Assembly: GCA_020186115.1 (NCBI GenBank)
Contig: WSYJ01000081.1
Coordinates: forward strand, 1 to 64,000
Origin: Histomonas meleagridis
Lineage: Eukaryota; Parabasalia; Tritrichomonadida; Dientamoebidae
Reading direction: 5' to 3'
Length of the DNA: 64,000 nt
The notes beneath the pieces are model-generated. The model was not told where the DNA came from. It was given only the letters and a program-made list of their open reading frames with translations, and made no database searches. This document shows positions 21,506-32,400 of the stretch, one piece after another (the stretch's first letter is position 1; each line of letters opens with the position of its first letter). The position numbers were made by a program, and so were the translations under genes.

Positions 21506-21665
21506 TTTTTAAAAAATTGCAACTAATAATTGACATGTCAAATGAAATCGAAATATAAAAAAATTTAAAAACTACAAAAGAAAAAGATAAAAATTACTCA
21601 AAACAAATAAATACGTTCAAAAATAACAAAAAGATATCTTCTGAGATATGCAATTTTTAATCGAA

Positions 21666-21920
21666 TTATGCACGATAAACGTTTTGTAAAAGTCCCTTTT
21701 CAGTGGCAATGCGATTGAGTGCATTGTCAGCTTCTCCAAGGTTACGGAGGTAGCCAGAGAAAACAACTGTTTCGAATTCACCAGTTGGAAGACCTTCATC
21801 ATTAAGTTTGGCAATTCTGAATTGGACTGATGCGTGATCGTGTGGTGGGATAAGGCGATGTGTGGCATTACACTTGCGAGGGATAAGCCTGTCGACAACT
21901 TCACCTTTTTCGTTTTGCAT
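21666..21920 (-). CDS. RPS21: Small ribosomal subunit protein eS21 (RPS21)
   Basis: 84 residues, the family's usual length. It begins MQNEKGEVVDRLIPRKC, matching the eukaryotic S21 start, and continues with DHASVQFRIAKL and NLGEADNALNRIATEKG. eS21 is a surface component of the 40S subunit. The frame is open further upstream to 22052, but that extension is not S21-like and contains the promoter boxes, so the start is ATG 21920. Confidence 0.93.
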   Translation of the reverse strand: MQNEKGEVVDRLIPRKCNATHRLIPPHDHASVQFRIAKLNDEGLPTGEFETVVFSGYLRNLGEADNALNRIATEKGLLQNVYRA

Positions 21921-21967
21921 TATTAAAAAGGAAGACCATAACCGTTTTAACCGCTGAATCCGTTTTA
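21921..21967 (-). promoter_or_regulatory. RPS21 promoter with three Myb/M3-type boxes
   Basis: The minus strand holds AAACGGATT, AGCGGTTAA and AAACGGTTA within 30 bp (21967-21940), then TTCCTTTTTAATA just before the ATG. Boxes in tandem suit a strongly expressed ribosomal gene. Confidence 0.55.
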
Positions 21968-22052
21968 TGGACCACCCCAAAGACAAAGAAAATGCAAACA
22001 ATAATTTATATGATTCAAATTTCACTAATTCATTTGATCCTACAAAGGCCAT

Positions 22053-22502
22053 GGAATATTAGAATGAAATTGCAATTAAATTTCATCTAAATGTTATTTT
22101 CGTTATAATCATAAAAACAATATCTCCTTACAAAAGATATCACTAAATTTTGAAACGTTTTCTTAATTTAGCTAATCATGTTAATTAAATAAAATCATGT
22201 TTTCTTTATCATAACATGTGATTTATTATATGTTTTTATGTTGCGCTAAAATCAGATTATTAATATGAAAGTTAACAGGAAAAATCATTGTAATTCGGTT
22301 TGATATAAATTTGATTTTATTTCACTAAATGTTTTTCAAATAAAAATTCATACTAGCTAGTAGTTGTTTAAACATATTTTAGTTTTATTATGTAAAAAAC
22401 ATTTAAAATATAGTAAAAAAACAAATAATACAAAAATAATATGAAAGATTTCTCTGTTTTAAAAATAACTCATAAAAAAAACTTGCTCATCATTTTTTTT
22501 TC
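22053..22502. other. Intergenic region of 450 bp
   Basis: AT-rich divergent region between RPS21 and the first surface-protein gene. No Myb/M3-type box is obvious close to the right-hand gene; CATCATTTTTTTTTC just before ATG 22503 may serve as initiator. Confidence 0.35.
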
Positions 22503-23867
22503 ATGATTCTTCTATTCATTCCTTCAATCATATGTGATAAGAAGCCCAAGCATGCGATTTTTTATTATGGACAATCCAAATATATCCCTCCACATCTAGA
22601 TAACTTCATGAAACATCATGAATCTTATTGCAAGGGGAAAACAAGTGATAGAAAATGTGATAAAGGCAATTCAATTATTTTCAAAAGCAAATCAATCATT
22701 TTTTATAAAGGTGCAAATGAATTAAGTAACCTTGCTAATGATCTTTCTGGTATTGAGTCAGCAGTAATATATGTGGAAGATATGGACCACCCCATTACCT
22801 TTGATTTATCGAAAGTTACGATCCCAAAATTAGGTATTTACAATTTAGGTTTTACTACGCTAATTAAAAATGCTGACATATCTAAAACAATTCCAGTAAT
22901 TGCATTAAAAAATATTGTTTCGGTTACTAGTGGTACTTTTGTGGTAGATCAGATTTATGCAATTGGAACACAGGGGAACGTGAAAGCTAATCGTTATATT
23001 GGAGAACCTGATAATAAAGACGTAGTGACAACGAAAAGACAATATATCTTTACAAATCCGATTGAAATTATTATAAATGAAGATCATTATGAAATTGCGA
23101 ATCAATATAGTAATGGAGTTAGAAAATATTCTTTTAAATATAAAGATGATGTTGGTATTCTTCTTAATCCATATGAGGATAGAGTTATTAAAGTAACCTT
23201 AGCAAGTAATTGTAAAGAAAATTCTGTAATAAACATATTTATTGAAGATCCTTTCACTACACTTTGTTATAGTTATTTAGAACCTGATGAATTCGATGTT
23301 TTAATGAATGATGGTTATTTTGCTTCTGTAGATACTCCTAAAATTAAATTTGCATTTGATAATAGTAAATGGGTAAATTCTAAATTAAAAATAAATATAA
23401 TAACAACATCAAAAACTAGTACTTTGCTGGATATCAACACTCTTCATAAAGATGTATTAGGTGAATTCAAGGAAGATCGAACTTTTGAAGGAGATTCAAA
23501 ATTTGTGCCAGATGACCCAGATCATAAGGAAACTGAAAGTCCTGAACCTGACAAACCAGAAAAATCAGATCAAAAGGAAACTGAAAGTCCTGAACCTGAC
23601 AAACCAGAAAAATCAGATCAAAAGGAAACTGAAAGTCCTGAATCAAAACAACCAGAAAAAACTGATCAAAAAGAAACTGAAAGTCCTGAATCAAAACAAC
23701 CAGGAAAAACTGACGAACCAAGTCATGAAGAAAATAAAGAAAAGAGCAAAAACAATATTGTGATTATTGCTGCCGCTGTAGGGGCTGCAGTAGTAATTGT
23801 TATTGCTTTGATAATCGTTGTATCTAAGAATCTTCAAAAAACGCCTAAGAACATCTCTGATGTATAA
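22503..23867 (+). CDS. Type I membrane surface protein with KETESPE repeats (paralog 1)
   Basis: 454 residues. A short hydrophobic start (MILLFIPSIIC) acts as a signal peptide. The ectodomain has paired cysteines (YCKGKTSDRKC) and a beta-rich region. Four 16-residue repeats (DQKETESPEPDKPEKS and variants, 23524-23715) form a charged stalk. A transmembrane helix (about 418-440, IVIIAAAVGAAVVIVIALII) and a short basic tail ending NISDV follow. The layout is that of an exposed single-pass protein. It has a tandem paralog at 24687 (same start MILLFI, same DPF and NYF-type core, same SDV end) and a distant one at 56853. The biochemical role is unknown; adhesion or host contact is inference. Confidence 0.8.
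   Translation: MILLFIPSIICDKKPKHAIFYYGQSKYIPPHLDNFMKHHESYCKGKTSDRKCDKGNSIIFKSKSIIFYKGANELSNLANDLSGIESAVIYVEDMDHPITFDLSKVTIPKLGIYNLGFTTLIKNADISKTIPVIALKNIVSVTSGTFVVDQIYAIGTQGNVKANRYIGEPDNKDVVTTKRQYIFTNPIEIIINEDHYEIANQYSNGVRKYSFKYKDDVGILLNPYEDRVIKVTLASNCKENSVINIFIEDPFTTLCYSYLEPDEFDVLMNDGYFASVDTPKIKFAFDNSKWVNSKLKINIITTSKTSTLLDINTLHKDVLGEFKEDRTFEGDSKFVPDDPDHKETESPEPDKPEKSDQKETESPEPDKPEKSDQKETESPESKQPEKTDQKETESPESKQPGKTDEPSHEENKEKSKNNIVIIAAAVGAAVVIVIALIIVVSKNLQKTPKNISDV
23524..23715 (+). repeat. 48-bp coding repeat, four copies
   Basis: Four head-to-tail copies encode HKETESPEPDKPEKSD and variants. The last two carry SPESKQPEKT in place of SPEPDKPEKS. Length variation here would alter only the stalk of the surface protein. 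Confidence 0.85.
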
Positions 23868-23939
23868 AAACATCATTAATTATTTAAAAATTTGTTTTGA
23901 GCTTTGAATAATTTGATAATGTGTTAAAAAAGATTTTTT

Positions 23940-24130
23940 TTGGCCAGAGTGAAGAATAAGGAACGGAGTGTATGGTTGTAGAATGGCATTTTGAGAGGTG
24001 TAAACAGTAATCATAAGGGGAGAAATTTATTCCAGGATGGTGAGTACCTTGTATGCAATTTAGAGGGGTTCTGCAGGAGAGGCCCTGAATTATTTTCCTT
24101 ATGTAAGACAGCTCCTCCTGAGATGTTAAA
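23940..24130. other. G-rich, higher-GC block of unknown nature
   Basis: About 190 bp downstream of the first surface-protein gene has clearly higher GC than its AT-rich surroundings and a strong G bias on the plus strand (for example GAGGGGTTCTGCAGGAGAGG). A 95-residue minus-strand frame (24171-23884) exists but looks like no protein I know, with many His, Cys and Pro. A structured RNA or an imported fragment are both possible. Confidence 0.35.
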
Positions 24131-24179
24131 CAGTTGTATGTAATCCTATCAAGTTTGATATAAAAGTTCATTTTTTATA

Positions 24180-24686
24180 ATAAAATAAATATTTATGATA
24201 TAATAAATATGAGGATTTTTTTTTTATTAAATTAAAAGATTCTGATTCTTTATTATATTATTGATGTTATTTATTAAATTTTATATTACTCCATAATAAA
24301 GTTAGCAATAAAAATATATAAAATACATCATTTAATTAGTATATTAACATATTGACCTTAATTTTTAAGGTTAAATCAAATAAGATATCTTTATGAATGT
24401 TAAAATGATGCGTCAATATATATATATAATATCTCATTTTAAACTAATTTAATTGTATGATATAATGTTAATTCTCAAGCTTATTTAAAACCACATAAAA
24501 AGCAAAACAAAATATTTCATTGTATATTTAATAAAATATATTCACATACATCAAAGTAAATATTGGTGTTGAACTTAATCATATAAAAAATCAACAAAAA
24601 TAACCAACATAAAAATTTCTGTGGGGTTTTTTCGTATAAAAATAATGTTTTTTTTATAAAAAAACTATCTCATCATTTCATTTTTA
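24180..24686. other. AT-rich upstream region of surface-protein paralog 2
   Basis: No gene is seen. The stretch has an imperfect inverted repeat ACCTTAA/TTAAGGT near 24355. The last bases, TCATCATTTCATTTTTA, form a TCA-type initiator right before ATG 24687. Confidence 0.4.
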
Positions 24687-25916
24687 ATGATTCTTCTTTT
24701 CATCTATTCAATCATATGCGATGAAAAAGAGAAACCCAATCATAGAATAATTCTTTATGGAGGGGAAAAAAATGCGAATCCCATTATAACCAAATTAATG
24801 GAACAATATGATTCTAATTGCAAAGATAAGGGAGATGATGAAAAATGTAAAAAAGTTAAATCATTTGTTGATACATGTGAAAAAATCTCTATTAACAAAG
24901 AATTGAAAGACTTAAGTAATATTGATCAAGATCTTTCTGGCGCCAAATCAGCAGCTATACTTATTTTAGAAGATAACAAGAATAATGTTCTTGATCTTTC
25001 TAAAGTATCAATTCCAAAATTAGGAATTCATATTCTCGGTTCATCCACAAACTTATATGTAAAAAGTGCAGATGTATCAAAAACAATTCCTACCATTGTT
25101 TTTAATAGTCATACTATTTTCGATGGAGATTTTACAGCTGACACAATTTTTGTTTCTTCATTTGAAGGTGGAAAAGTTAAATCTAATAGAGTTATCACAA
25201 AATCAAATGATGATAGTTTCAAAAATATAGAAGCTACACAAAAACAACTTTATTTATTACCACCTCTAGAAATCAAAGTTGATGAAGAGAAATTTTTGCT
25301 TGAATCACGTCCAATCAATTATAAAGATAATGTTGGTATTGTTGTTAGTCCATTTTCGTCAAAAGTTGATTCACAAATTAAAATGACTTTAGAAAAGAAT
25401 TGTAAAGAAGATTCTACAATAGATATACATTTTGATGATCCTTTCTCTTCAATTCTTTTTGGCTTTTTAGATCCTGATGATATGGATATTGTGGTAAAGG
25501 ATAATTATTTCTCAACAACAGGAGCTCCTGTTGTTAAATTTGAATTCGATAAAAATAAATGGGAAGATTCGAAATTAAAAATAAATCTTATAGCATCCCC
25601 AAAATCAAAGAATTTCTTAAATACTGATGATATTCCTGAAAAAGTAATGGGAGAGGCAAAAGAAGATAATACATTTGATCCTTATATAGCGACTTCTGAT
25701 CCAGATGAACCAGAAAAAACCGAGCACAAAGACACAGGAAAACCTTCTACGAATATTTCTGATGTCCCTACAGCTTCTTCTGATGAGAATAAAAGTTCGA
25801 AAACAGGTCTAATAATCGGAGTTGTGGTTGTAGTTATCGTAGCTCTTGGTGCTGTTGTGGGAGCTATTGTATACAAGAAGTTTTGGTCAAAATCTGGAAG
25901 TTTATCTGATGTATAA
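24687..25916 (+). CDS. Type I membrane surface protein (paralog 2)
   Basis: 409 residues, clearly related over its length to the gene at 22503: signal start MILLFIYSIICDEK, Cys pair NCKDKGDDEKC, core segments SIPKLGIHILG, DNVGIVVSPF and FDKNKWEDSKLKINL. It lacks the four charged repeats; its stalk is short (DPDEPEKTEHKDTGKP). A transmembrane helix (about 375-398, GLIIGVVVVVIVALGAVVGA) and a tail ending SLSDV follow. The two genes share the stop-codon region almost base for base. They form a head-to-tail duplicate; the repeat stalk was gained in one or lost in the other. Function unknown, likely on the cell surface. Confidence 0.8.
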   Translation: MILLFIYSIICDEKEKPNHRIILYGGEKNANPIITKLMEQYDSNCKDKGDDEKCKKVKSFVDTCEKISINKELKDLSNIDQDLSGAKSAAILILEDNKNNVLDLSKVSIPKLGIHILGSSTNLYVKSADVSKTIPTIVFNSHTIFDGDFTADTIFVSSFEGGKVKSNRVITKSNDDSFKNIEATQKQLYLLPPLEIKVDEEKFLLESRPINYKDNVGIVVSPFSSKVDSQIKMTLEKNCKEDSTIDIHFDDPFSSILFGFLDPDDMDIVVKDNYFSTTGAPVVKFEFDKNKWEDSKLKINLIASPKSKNFLNTDDIPEKVMGEAKEDNTFDPYIATSDPDEPEKTEHKDTGKPSTNISDVPTASSDENKSSKTGLIIGVVVVVIVALGAVVGAIVYKKFWSKSGSLSDV

Positions 25917-26125
25917 AAACATCATTATTTATTTTTATTTATTTAATATCTTATTTTCCTATTTATTACTAGCAAATGGCAAACAACATAAATCATTTAT
26001 CACAATGGGTTTCATTCAACAATTCTCTTAATAACAATAGAATAGGCTTTAAGTATTTCATTTCTCCAAATTAGTAATTTCATATTTTTAAAATGACTGT
26101 AATCTTTGATATCCTACATAATATA

Positions 26126-27404
26126 GGGGGTGGAAAAAGTGCGTTCGTCAGCCTTTTTTTTAATGAATAAAAAAGTAAAAGAAATTTTGTTTATTTATTA
26201 TGATGTGTATTCACCTTGAGTTTCAATTGTAATTAAAAGTCTGTTCATCCATTCATTATATACGGCTTTGAAGATGTCTTTAGGAATATTATACAGTAAT
26301 GTTTCGACCTTTTGAAAAAGTTGATCTTCATTTTCAAACTCCTCATATTCGAGCATTTTTTTTAGATATCCGAACAGAAAAAAGTCAGAATGTGCGAGGT
26401 CTGGCGAAAACGAGGGTTGCGGAAGTCTTTTAATCCCCGATTCATTCAATTTTTCATGAACCAAATGAGGCCGTACGTTATCCATATGCAAAAAATATCC
26501 CTTCGTTGAAATTCTTTTTGCCAAATCTCCAAGTACAACTTCAGAAAAAAAATTCGATTAAATTTTTGGCCTAACGGGAGCATTGTTATTGATTTGATAC
26601 CAGTTATAGACCATATAACAGATATCATTACTTTTTTGGAGGCAATAGGTTGTTTGGGTTTGTATGGTTTTTGCACTCCAGATTCAATCCACATCGAGTT
26701 TCTCCCGTTAACAAAATAAATCCAGGTTTCATCTTGCGTCAATATGTGTCTTAGTCTGTAGTCATTTGAACTAGAATGGAATTCAAATAATTCAGAAGCA
26801 ATGGCAGCTCTTTTGGCTTTAATTTCTGGAGTCAACTTATGTGGGATCCATTTGAAGTTAACTTTTTTCATCCCTAAAATATTAATCATTATATTTTTCA
26901 CTGTTTTTGGATCTGCGCCTACATTCTTCGCAATTTTCTTCGTCGATGCATATGGATAACTTAATATAAAACTGGTTATTCTTTGATCTAAATCTGATCT
27001 TCTTGGTCTCCCTGTTTTTTTCTGTTCGAAAATTGAGAAGGTATGTTCATTCATCTTTTTTGTCCATTTCTGAACTGTTCGAAGTGTAATAATATTATCA
27101 CCATATACAGCACATAATCGCCTATATATGTCTTGATTTTCATTTGATTCTAACTAAAGAAAATGGACAACAGAACGTAATTCCTCAATTGGAACTGACA
27201 TTTAAATGATTAAACGTTCTTTTTCGAGGGTATCATGAAAAAAAGTAGTTTTACTTCATGCATCATATTTACTTGGAAAAAAGTATTATCATAATAATGA
27301 TAATATATTTATTATAAATTTTATTTATATAATTTGATTTCATTAATATCTAATATAAATCAAAAAAAAAAAAAAAAGCTGACGAACGGACTTTTTCCAC
27401 CCCC
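26126..27404 (-). mobile_element. Mariner element with intact inverted ends, inactivated transposase
   Basis: The element is 1279 bp, bounded by TA target duplications (26124-26125 and 27405-27406). The ends are inverted repeats: GGGGGTGGAAAAAGTGCG at the left matches the right end with one mismatch, continuing through TTCGTCAGC into a T/A-rich run. One transposase gene lies inside on the minus strand. Size, ends and TA duplication fit the mariner family, which is very abundant in trichomonads. The near-perfect ends suggest a fairly recent insertion. Confidence 0.93.
26198..27201 (-). pseudogene. Mariner transposase pseudogene
   Basis: The gene starts at ATG 27201. It carries one in-frame TAG (27156-27154) and a frameshift at an A8 run near 26545-26552, so it is split into frames ending at 26446 and 26198. 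An N-terminal helix-turn-helix region (GRPRRSDLDQRI, then YASTKKIAKNVGADPKTV) precedes the catalytic core: TQDETWIYF, HMDNVRPHL and SPDLAHSDFF give the three acidic residues. Between the second and third Asp I count 31 residues, fewer than the 34 usual in mariner enzymes. Activity could only be supplied in trans. Confidence 0.9.
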
Positions 27405-27446
27405 TATACATATCATTTTAATGAAAGTTATCAATGTTATTTATCA

Positions 27447-28190
27447 ATGAATTTTAACAATAATATTCTTAAAAATATACCAAAGATATTTAATGCAGTT
27501 ATTACTTCCGCATATGCAAATACAACTTTGTTCGTATTTATATTTTTTGTTTTTACTTTATTTTTCAAAATTTATTTTAATCAGAAAAGCATTCATCAAA
27601 AAAACGAAGTTATTCCAATTTTATTAATTATATTTTTTGTTAATACAAAGCAATCATATGACGAAGAGACAAAACTCTCACAATATCTAATTTCAATGAT
27701 TTTTTAAAAGATTATATGAATGTTACAGAACGTGTTATAATTATTAATGTTGGAGAGCTTGAAAGTAATGTGTTCAGAGAATGGCCTTTATTAACATCAC
27801 TAATAATTGGAGAGTCAGTTGAAACTATAAATAGTGGAGCATTTGCATCATGCAAAAAAATAAAATATGTACAATTTCCAGAAAAATTAATGAGTGAAAT
27901 TGGAGATGGCGCATTTTATGAAGTATTTCATTAATTAATGTTACAATTCGTTGTAATAGCATTGGTGGTAACGCATTTTACAAATGTACAGGACTTGAAA
28001 CAAAAAATTTAGATGTGGAGTACGAAGTATTGGATCTGATGCATTCAGAGGATGTTCAAACCTTGTGAATATTTATATACCAAGTTCTGTTACTTCAATT
28101 GGAAATCCATTTTTAGAATGTACAAATCTTCAATTTATTGATGTTCAGATGAAAATTTTGAATATTCAACTATTCGCAAGAAATATCAAT
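27447..28190 (+). pseudogene. BspA-like leucine-rich surface protein pseudogene
   Basis: An ATG at 27447 opens 86 residues with two hydrophobic segments (TTLFVFIFFVFTLFF and IPILLIIFFV), then the frame breaks. A shifted frame continues with BspA-type repeats: LTSLIIGESVETINSGAFASC and EIGDGAFYE. Further repeat traces in other frames (SVTSIGNPFLECTNLQFID-like) run to about 28190. The N-terminus resembles that of the intact BspA gene at 42325, including a second hydrophobic segment before the ectodomain. It therefore started as a similar gene and has at least two frameshifts. Its end overlaps the 3' end of the D2LIC gene on the other strand. Confidence 0.7.
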
Positions 28191-29067
28191 CATTTATACT
28201 TGCTTGAAGAAGCTTAATTTTTTCGTCAAGCTCTTTTTCATTAGTTTGAACAAGTTTATCAATTTCTTCTTCCGCAAAAACTTCATCATCAACTCGAAGG
28301 TCGACGGTTTTCGGGTTGTCACTTTTTTCTTTATCTGATTCAATTTTCAATGAGGCCAAAAATTGCCCTGCAACTTCGGTTCCTGGCGCTTCGTCGTCAT
28401 TGTCTTGGTAAATAAGTGTGGGTCCTGTATGCGTTGTAACTGGGTCTGGCCTTTTGACGTCAGGTAAAACAAGAGACTTGATAAGTTTTTTAAATCTTGA
28501 TATGAGAAAATCATTTTTGTTGGAAAATAATATGAGTCCAGTGCCATACTGATATGCAAGCGACCTAAGACCAGAAATTATCTTGCCTTTGCTGGATGGA
28601 TCTTTGTTTTCAAAATCTTCATAGTGAGTTCCAATTAAAAAGGCGCTTGAATAACCTTTTTTAAATCTGCGCATGATTTTAGGGAGCCACTCTGTTGCTT
28701 CGAGTATTGACAAGTTTTTTGAAATGTCGAAACAAATAAATATTACAAAATTGAGCTGGTTTTCTTCTGTTACTATAGTGTCCAAGATAGGCTCTAGTTT
28801 GCTTCCACCGCCTAGTTCCCAAAAATGAAGAATCTTAGTCAATTCTTGAGATTGAAGTGTGGCACTTTGGTATGACAATGCAAGTGTTGGATTTGGTTCA
28901 TCGCTTCTATTAAAAAATGCATTTTGTATTGAAGATTTTCCACACTTTTCACTTCCAATAAATAAAAATTGTTTTTCATTTGAAAGAATGGCTACTTTAT
29001 CGTCAGTTGACTCACTTATAAGAGCGCCCCAAATGTCACGTCGGGAATCAATATTTTTTGTTGCCAT
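28186..29067 (-). CDS. DYNC2LI1: Cytoplasmic dynein 2 light intermediate chain (D2LIC)
   Basis: 293 residues. The N-terminal DIWGALI motif, the P-loop-like FIGSEKCGKSSIQNAFF, and LALSYQ followed by ILHFWELGGG are diagnostic for the light intermediate chain of dynein 2. That motor carries intraflagellar cargo back from the tip. Downstream GTPase-like features such as FLIGTHYEDFE fit the family, and the C-terminus is an acidic coiled coil (about 250-290). Length is slightly below the usual about 350. Trichomonads are flagellated, so the role is expected. ATG 29067 follows TTTCTCATAA, a possible initiator. Confidence 0.85.
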   Translation of the reverse strand: MATKNIDSRRDIWGALISESTDDKVAILSNEKQFLFIGSEKCGKSSIQNAFFNRSDEPNPTLALSYQSATLQSQELTKILHFWELGGGSKLEPILDTIVTEENQLNFVIFICFDISKNLSILEATEWLPKIMRRFKKGYSSAFLIGTHYEDFENKDPSSKGKIISGLRSLAYQYGTGLILFSNKNDFLISRFKKLIKSLVLPDVKRPDPVTTHTGPTLIYQDNDDEAPGTEVAGQFLASLKIESDKEKSDNPKTVDLRVDDEVFAEEEIDKLVQTNEKELDEKIKLLQASIND

Positions 29068-29491
29068 TTATGAGAAACAATTCTTAAGCTATTTGGTATG
29101 CCCCATTTCCAGAGACACTGGAGCACCCCAATCTGCACTTTTTATTAATATTATTTTCAGAACAATTTGATCGTCATATGAGAGGTGATCCATAGACTAA
29201 CGTAGGGTATAACAATATTGTTTTTTGAACATTGAATATTGTAGTATTTTTTGCAACATAGTAGATCTTATCCATGATCTAATAACAAAGTTAGAAAGGG
29301 ATTCATCATCATTGGTAACCATTAAGGAAGAGCTATATATCATAACAAAATTTGAAATTTGGTTAATCATTATAAAAGAAGAAAACATTCTTTTAAAAAA
29401 TACGATAGCAAATATTAACATAAGAAGAAAAAAATATAAAATAATTTATTTACATATAAACTTTTTATAACATGTGCTGCGGAAATTATTT
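29068..29491. other. Gap of 424 bp with a doubtful open frame
   Basis: A plus-strand frame at 29225-29470 begins with TTG, not ATG, and would encode 81 helical, charged residues (LIHDLITKLERDSSSLVTIK). It could be a relic. No promoter box supports it. Confidence 0.25.
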
Positions 29492-32400
29492 CTAAAATAC
29501 ATTTGGGTCATAAGATTCTGATTCACTTTCTGAATTTGACTTCATATTACTCAAATTGATTGCGTGCAAAGATATTTCATCTATGTCATCCAGCGGCTCA
29601 ATTGGCTTAATTTCTCCATCTGCGAAATCACTTGAAACACTGATATCAGAAGAAGAGTCTATTGACAAATTTGGTGTTTTATTTTCTGAAGTTTTGTTAT
29701 TTTTATCTGATTCCAATGAAATTTTTAGGATTTCGTCACTTAACGATTTAAATTCTTTGCGAAGTTTTTCTGATTTTTGTTTTCTTTTCTTATCATTTTC
29801 GTTTGGTATAATTTTATTAAAGTCTAAATCAGTTTTCCCACTAATAGATGATTCGAATGAAGAAATACTATTACTTTCTTCACTTAATGACTTTATTTCA
29901 GTTACATATGATTCATTTGTTTTATTGCTTTTGTTGAGTGTTTTTCTTGAATTTAAAATGCTCGAATTACTATTTTCATTTTCTTTTTGATTAGTGAATG
30001 AATTGGAATCGGAATTTTTAGAGTGTTTGGATGAAATACTTAAAATATCATTTAAACTATCAGATAAATAACTATCAAATGTTCCATTTATGATTGGATC
30101 TGAAATTTGTTGATTTTCGGTATTTTTTTGGTTTTCTTTTTCTGTGTTTTCTATTTTACTAATTTCATATTTAATTGGATCATTCGAAGATTTACTGTTA
30201 CTTTTACTTGTGGTAACAGTGGATATTTTGGAGATATCCGAAATTTTTTGGTTTTCTTTTTCTATTTTACTGATTTCATATTTAATTGGATCATTCGATG
30301 ATTTACTGTTACTTTTGCTTGTGGTAACAGTGGATATTTTGGAGATATCCGAAATTTTTTGGTTTTCTTTTTCTATTTTACTGATTTCATATTTAATTGG
30401 ATCATTTGACAATTCTTTTTTATTACTGTTTTCATTGTCTAATGAGACAGATATTTTTATTTCATCTGAAACTTTGTGATCTTCTTTTTCTATTTTACTA
30501 ATTTCATATTTAATTGGATCATTCGAAGATTTACTGTTACTTTTACTTGTGGTAACTGTGGATATTTTAGAAATATCCGAAACTTTTTGGTTTTCTTTTT
30601 CTATTTTGCTGATTTCATATTTAATTGGATCATTTGACAATTCTTTTTTATTATTTTTATCATTATCCGTTGAAACAGATATTTTTATTTCATCTGAAGT
30701 TTTATTATTTTCATATTTAATTGGATCATTTGACAATTCATTTTTATCATTGCTTATCGATAATTTTATTCTTTCCGAATTTTTATTATTTTCATTTACT
30801 TTATCATTGTTTGAATCATTTGAAAGTTCTTTGTTAATACTTTTGTCAGCATTCGAAGTAACAGATAATTTAATACTTTCCGAATTTTGAATTGTATTAT
30901 TTTTCGTTGAAGATTTATCGGGACTTTTAGTAAATTCCGATGAACTGATGTCACTTACTTTCTCTAATTCAGTTTTTTCGTTGTTTTTATCACTTTTCGC
31001 TTCTTCATTTTTAGAGCCAATTGTTGAATCATGTTTCGAAGTTTTATTTCGCATCGAAATTTCGGAAGAGTCAAATTCCGCAATGTTTGTGATATCAAGA
31101 ACACTTCCGCTATCACTTTCCGACTTAGACTTTTTGTTATTTTGCTTTGACTTTTCTGAATTATTTCTAATATTTTCTTTTGAAGAAGAATCGGATTTAT
31201 CACTTGAAAGAAATTGTTTCTTAAAGCCAAATGTAAATGAATCAGAAAAACTAAGTTCTTCAATGCTTAAAACTTCATCGAGTGTATTTGAATCATTATC
31301 ATCTTCTTCATGATTTGAAATCTCATTTTCATCATTTGAAATTAATATTTTTAATTCTGTTCTATTGTCGGAACTTACTGAATAAATTTTAATGTTTTCT
31401 TCTTTTTTATGATTATTTTCATCTTTAATAATATTAATTTCATTGTATGAACTAAAAGAATATGTTTTATCATTTTTCCCATTATCATTTTCAGTAGAAA
31501 ATATAATAAATTTCTTTAACGAAAACTTTTTAGTTTTAGATTTAAGTGAATCAGACGAAAAAATATTTTGTTCTTCAATTTGTAATGAATGGTTTGAAAA
31601 CAAATTATTTATATCTTCTTTAACTATTTCAATTTGTTGTGAAGTATCTTCGAATTCATTTAAATAATCATTGATATCATTTAAGTCTAAATCAACTTGA
31701 ACCGAATTATTCGCACGTGAATTTATTCCTTCGATATCACATTCTATTCCAACTGTATAAAAACTTGTTAAATTCGGAGCTGTCCATCCTTTAGATAATG
31801 CATGTTCTTTCCATCTTCCACTTGATCCTGGTTTATACCATCCTTTCTTCTTCGCAATTAATATCCAATCTTCATCATCACTATAATCACTGTATGAATA
31901 ATCGCTATCATATTCACTTGAAGAATAATCTGATGATGATTCATTGCGAGATATAATTTTGTGATCAAAAAGATTAATCTTAGAAAAGGCTGGCGAATTA
32001 GGATCAAGAAGATTTTGATGTTCATATTCACCAAATGCTATTGTGGAATATATTGTGCCTATAGTTCGTAATGTGGAAACATCTTTCAATTCAATTGGCG
32101 TGTTATAATAAATAAATGTAAGTGGTTTGTCATATACAGTAATTGTTTTAAGTACTTTTAATGGAAGAAATGAGATTCCAATAAGTTGTGACTTTTTTGT
32201 TGATAAACGAGAATATAATTCGACAACTGGCGTAAAATCACCAAGTGAAAAATTGCTTAAACTGGTAAAATCTAGAGAATATCCGCAATTAAAAATGACT
32301 TCTGATTCATCACACCAAGCATTTGGTGTCATTATAGGCCTAACTTTTGGATGTGTACGAATTAATAAATAAAGCGTTTGCTTGGAACACCCATGGAGAT

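Noticed and set aside
23467-23721. Phe/Gln/Val-rich minus-strand frame
   Set aside because: It mirrors the 48-bp stalk repeats of the surface protein.
29556-31313. Several Ser/Leu/Ile-rich plus-strand frames
   Set aside because: They are shadows of the Ser/Lys/Glu/Asn repeats of the C2-domain gene on the other strand.
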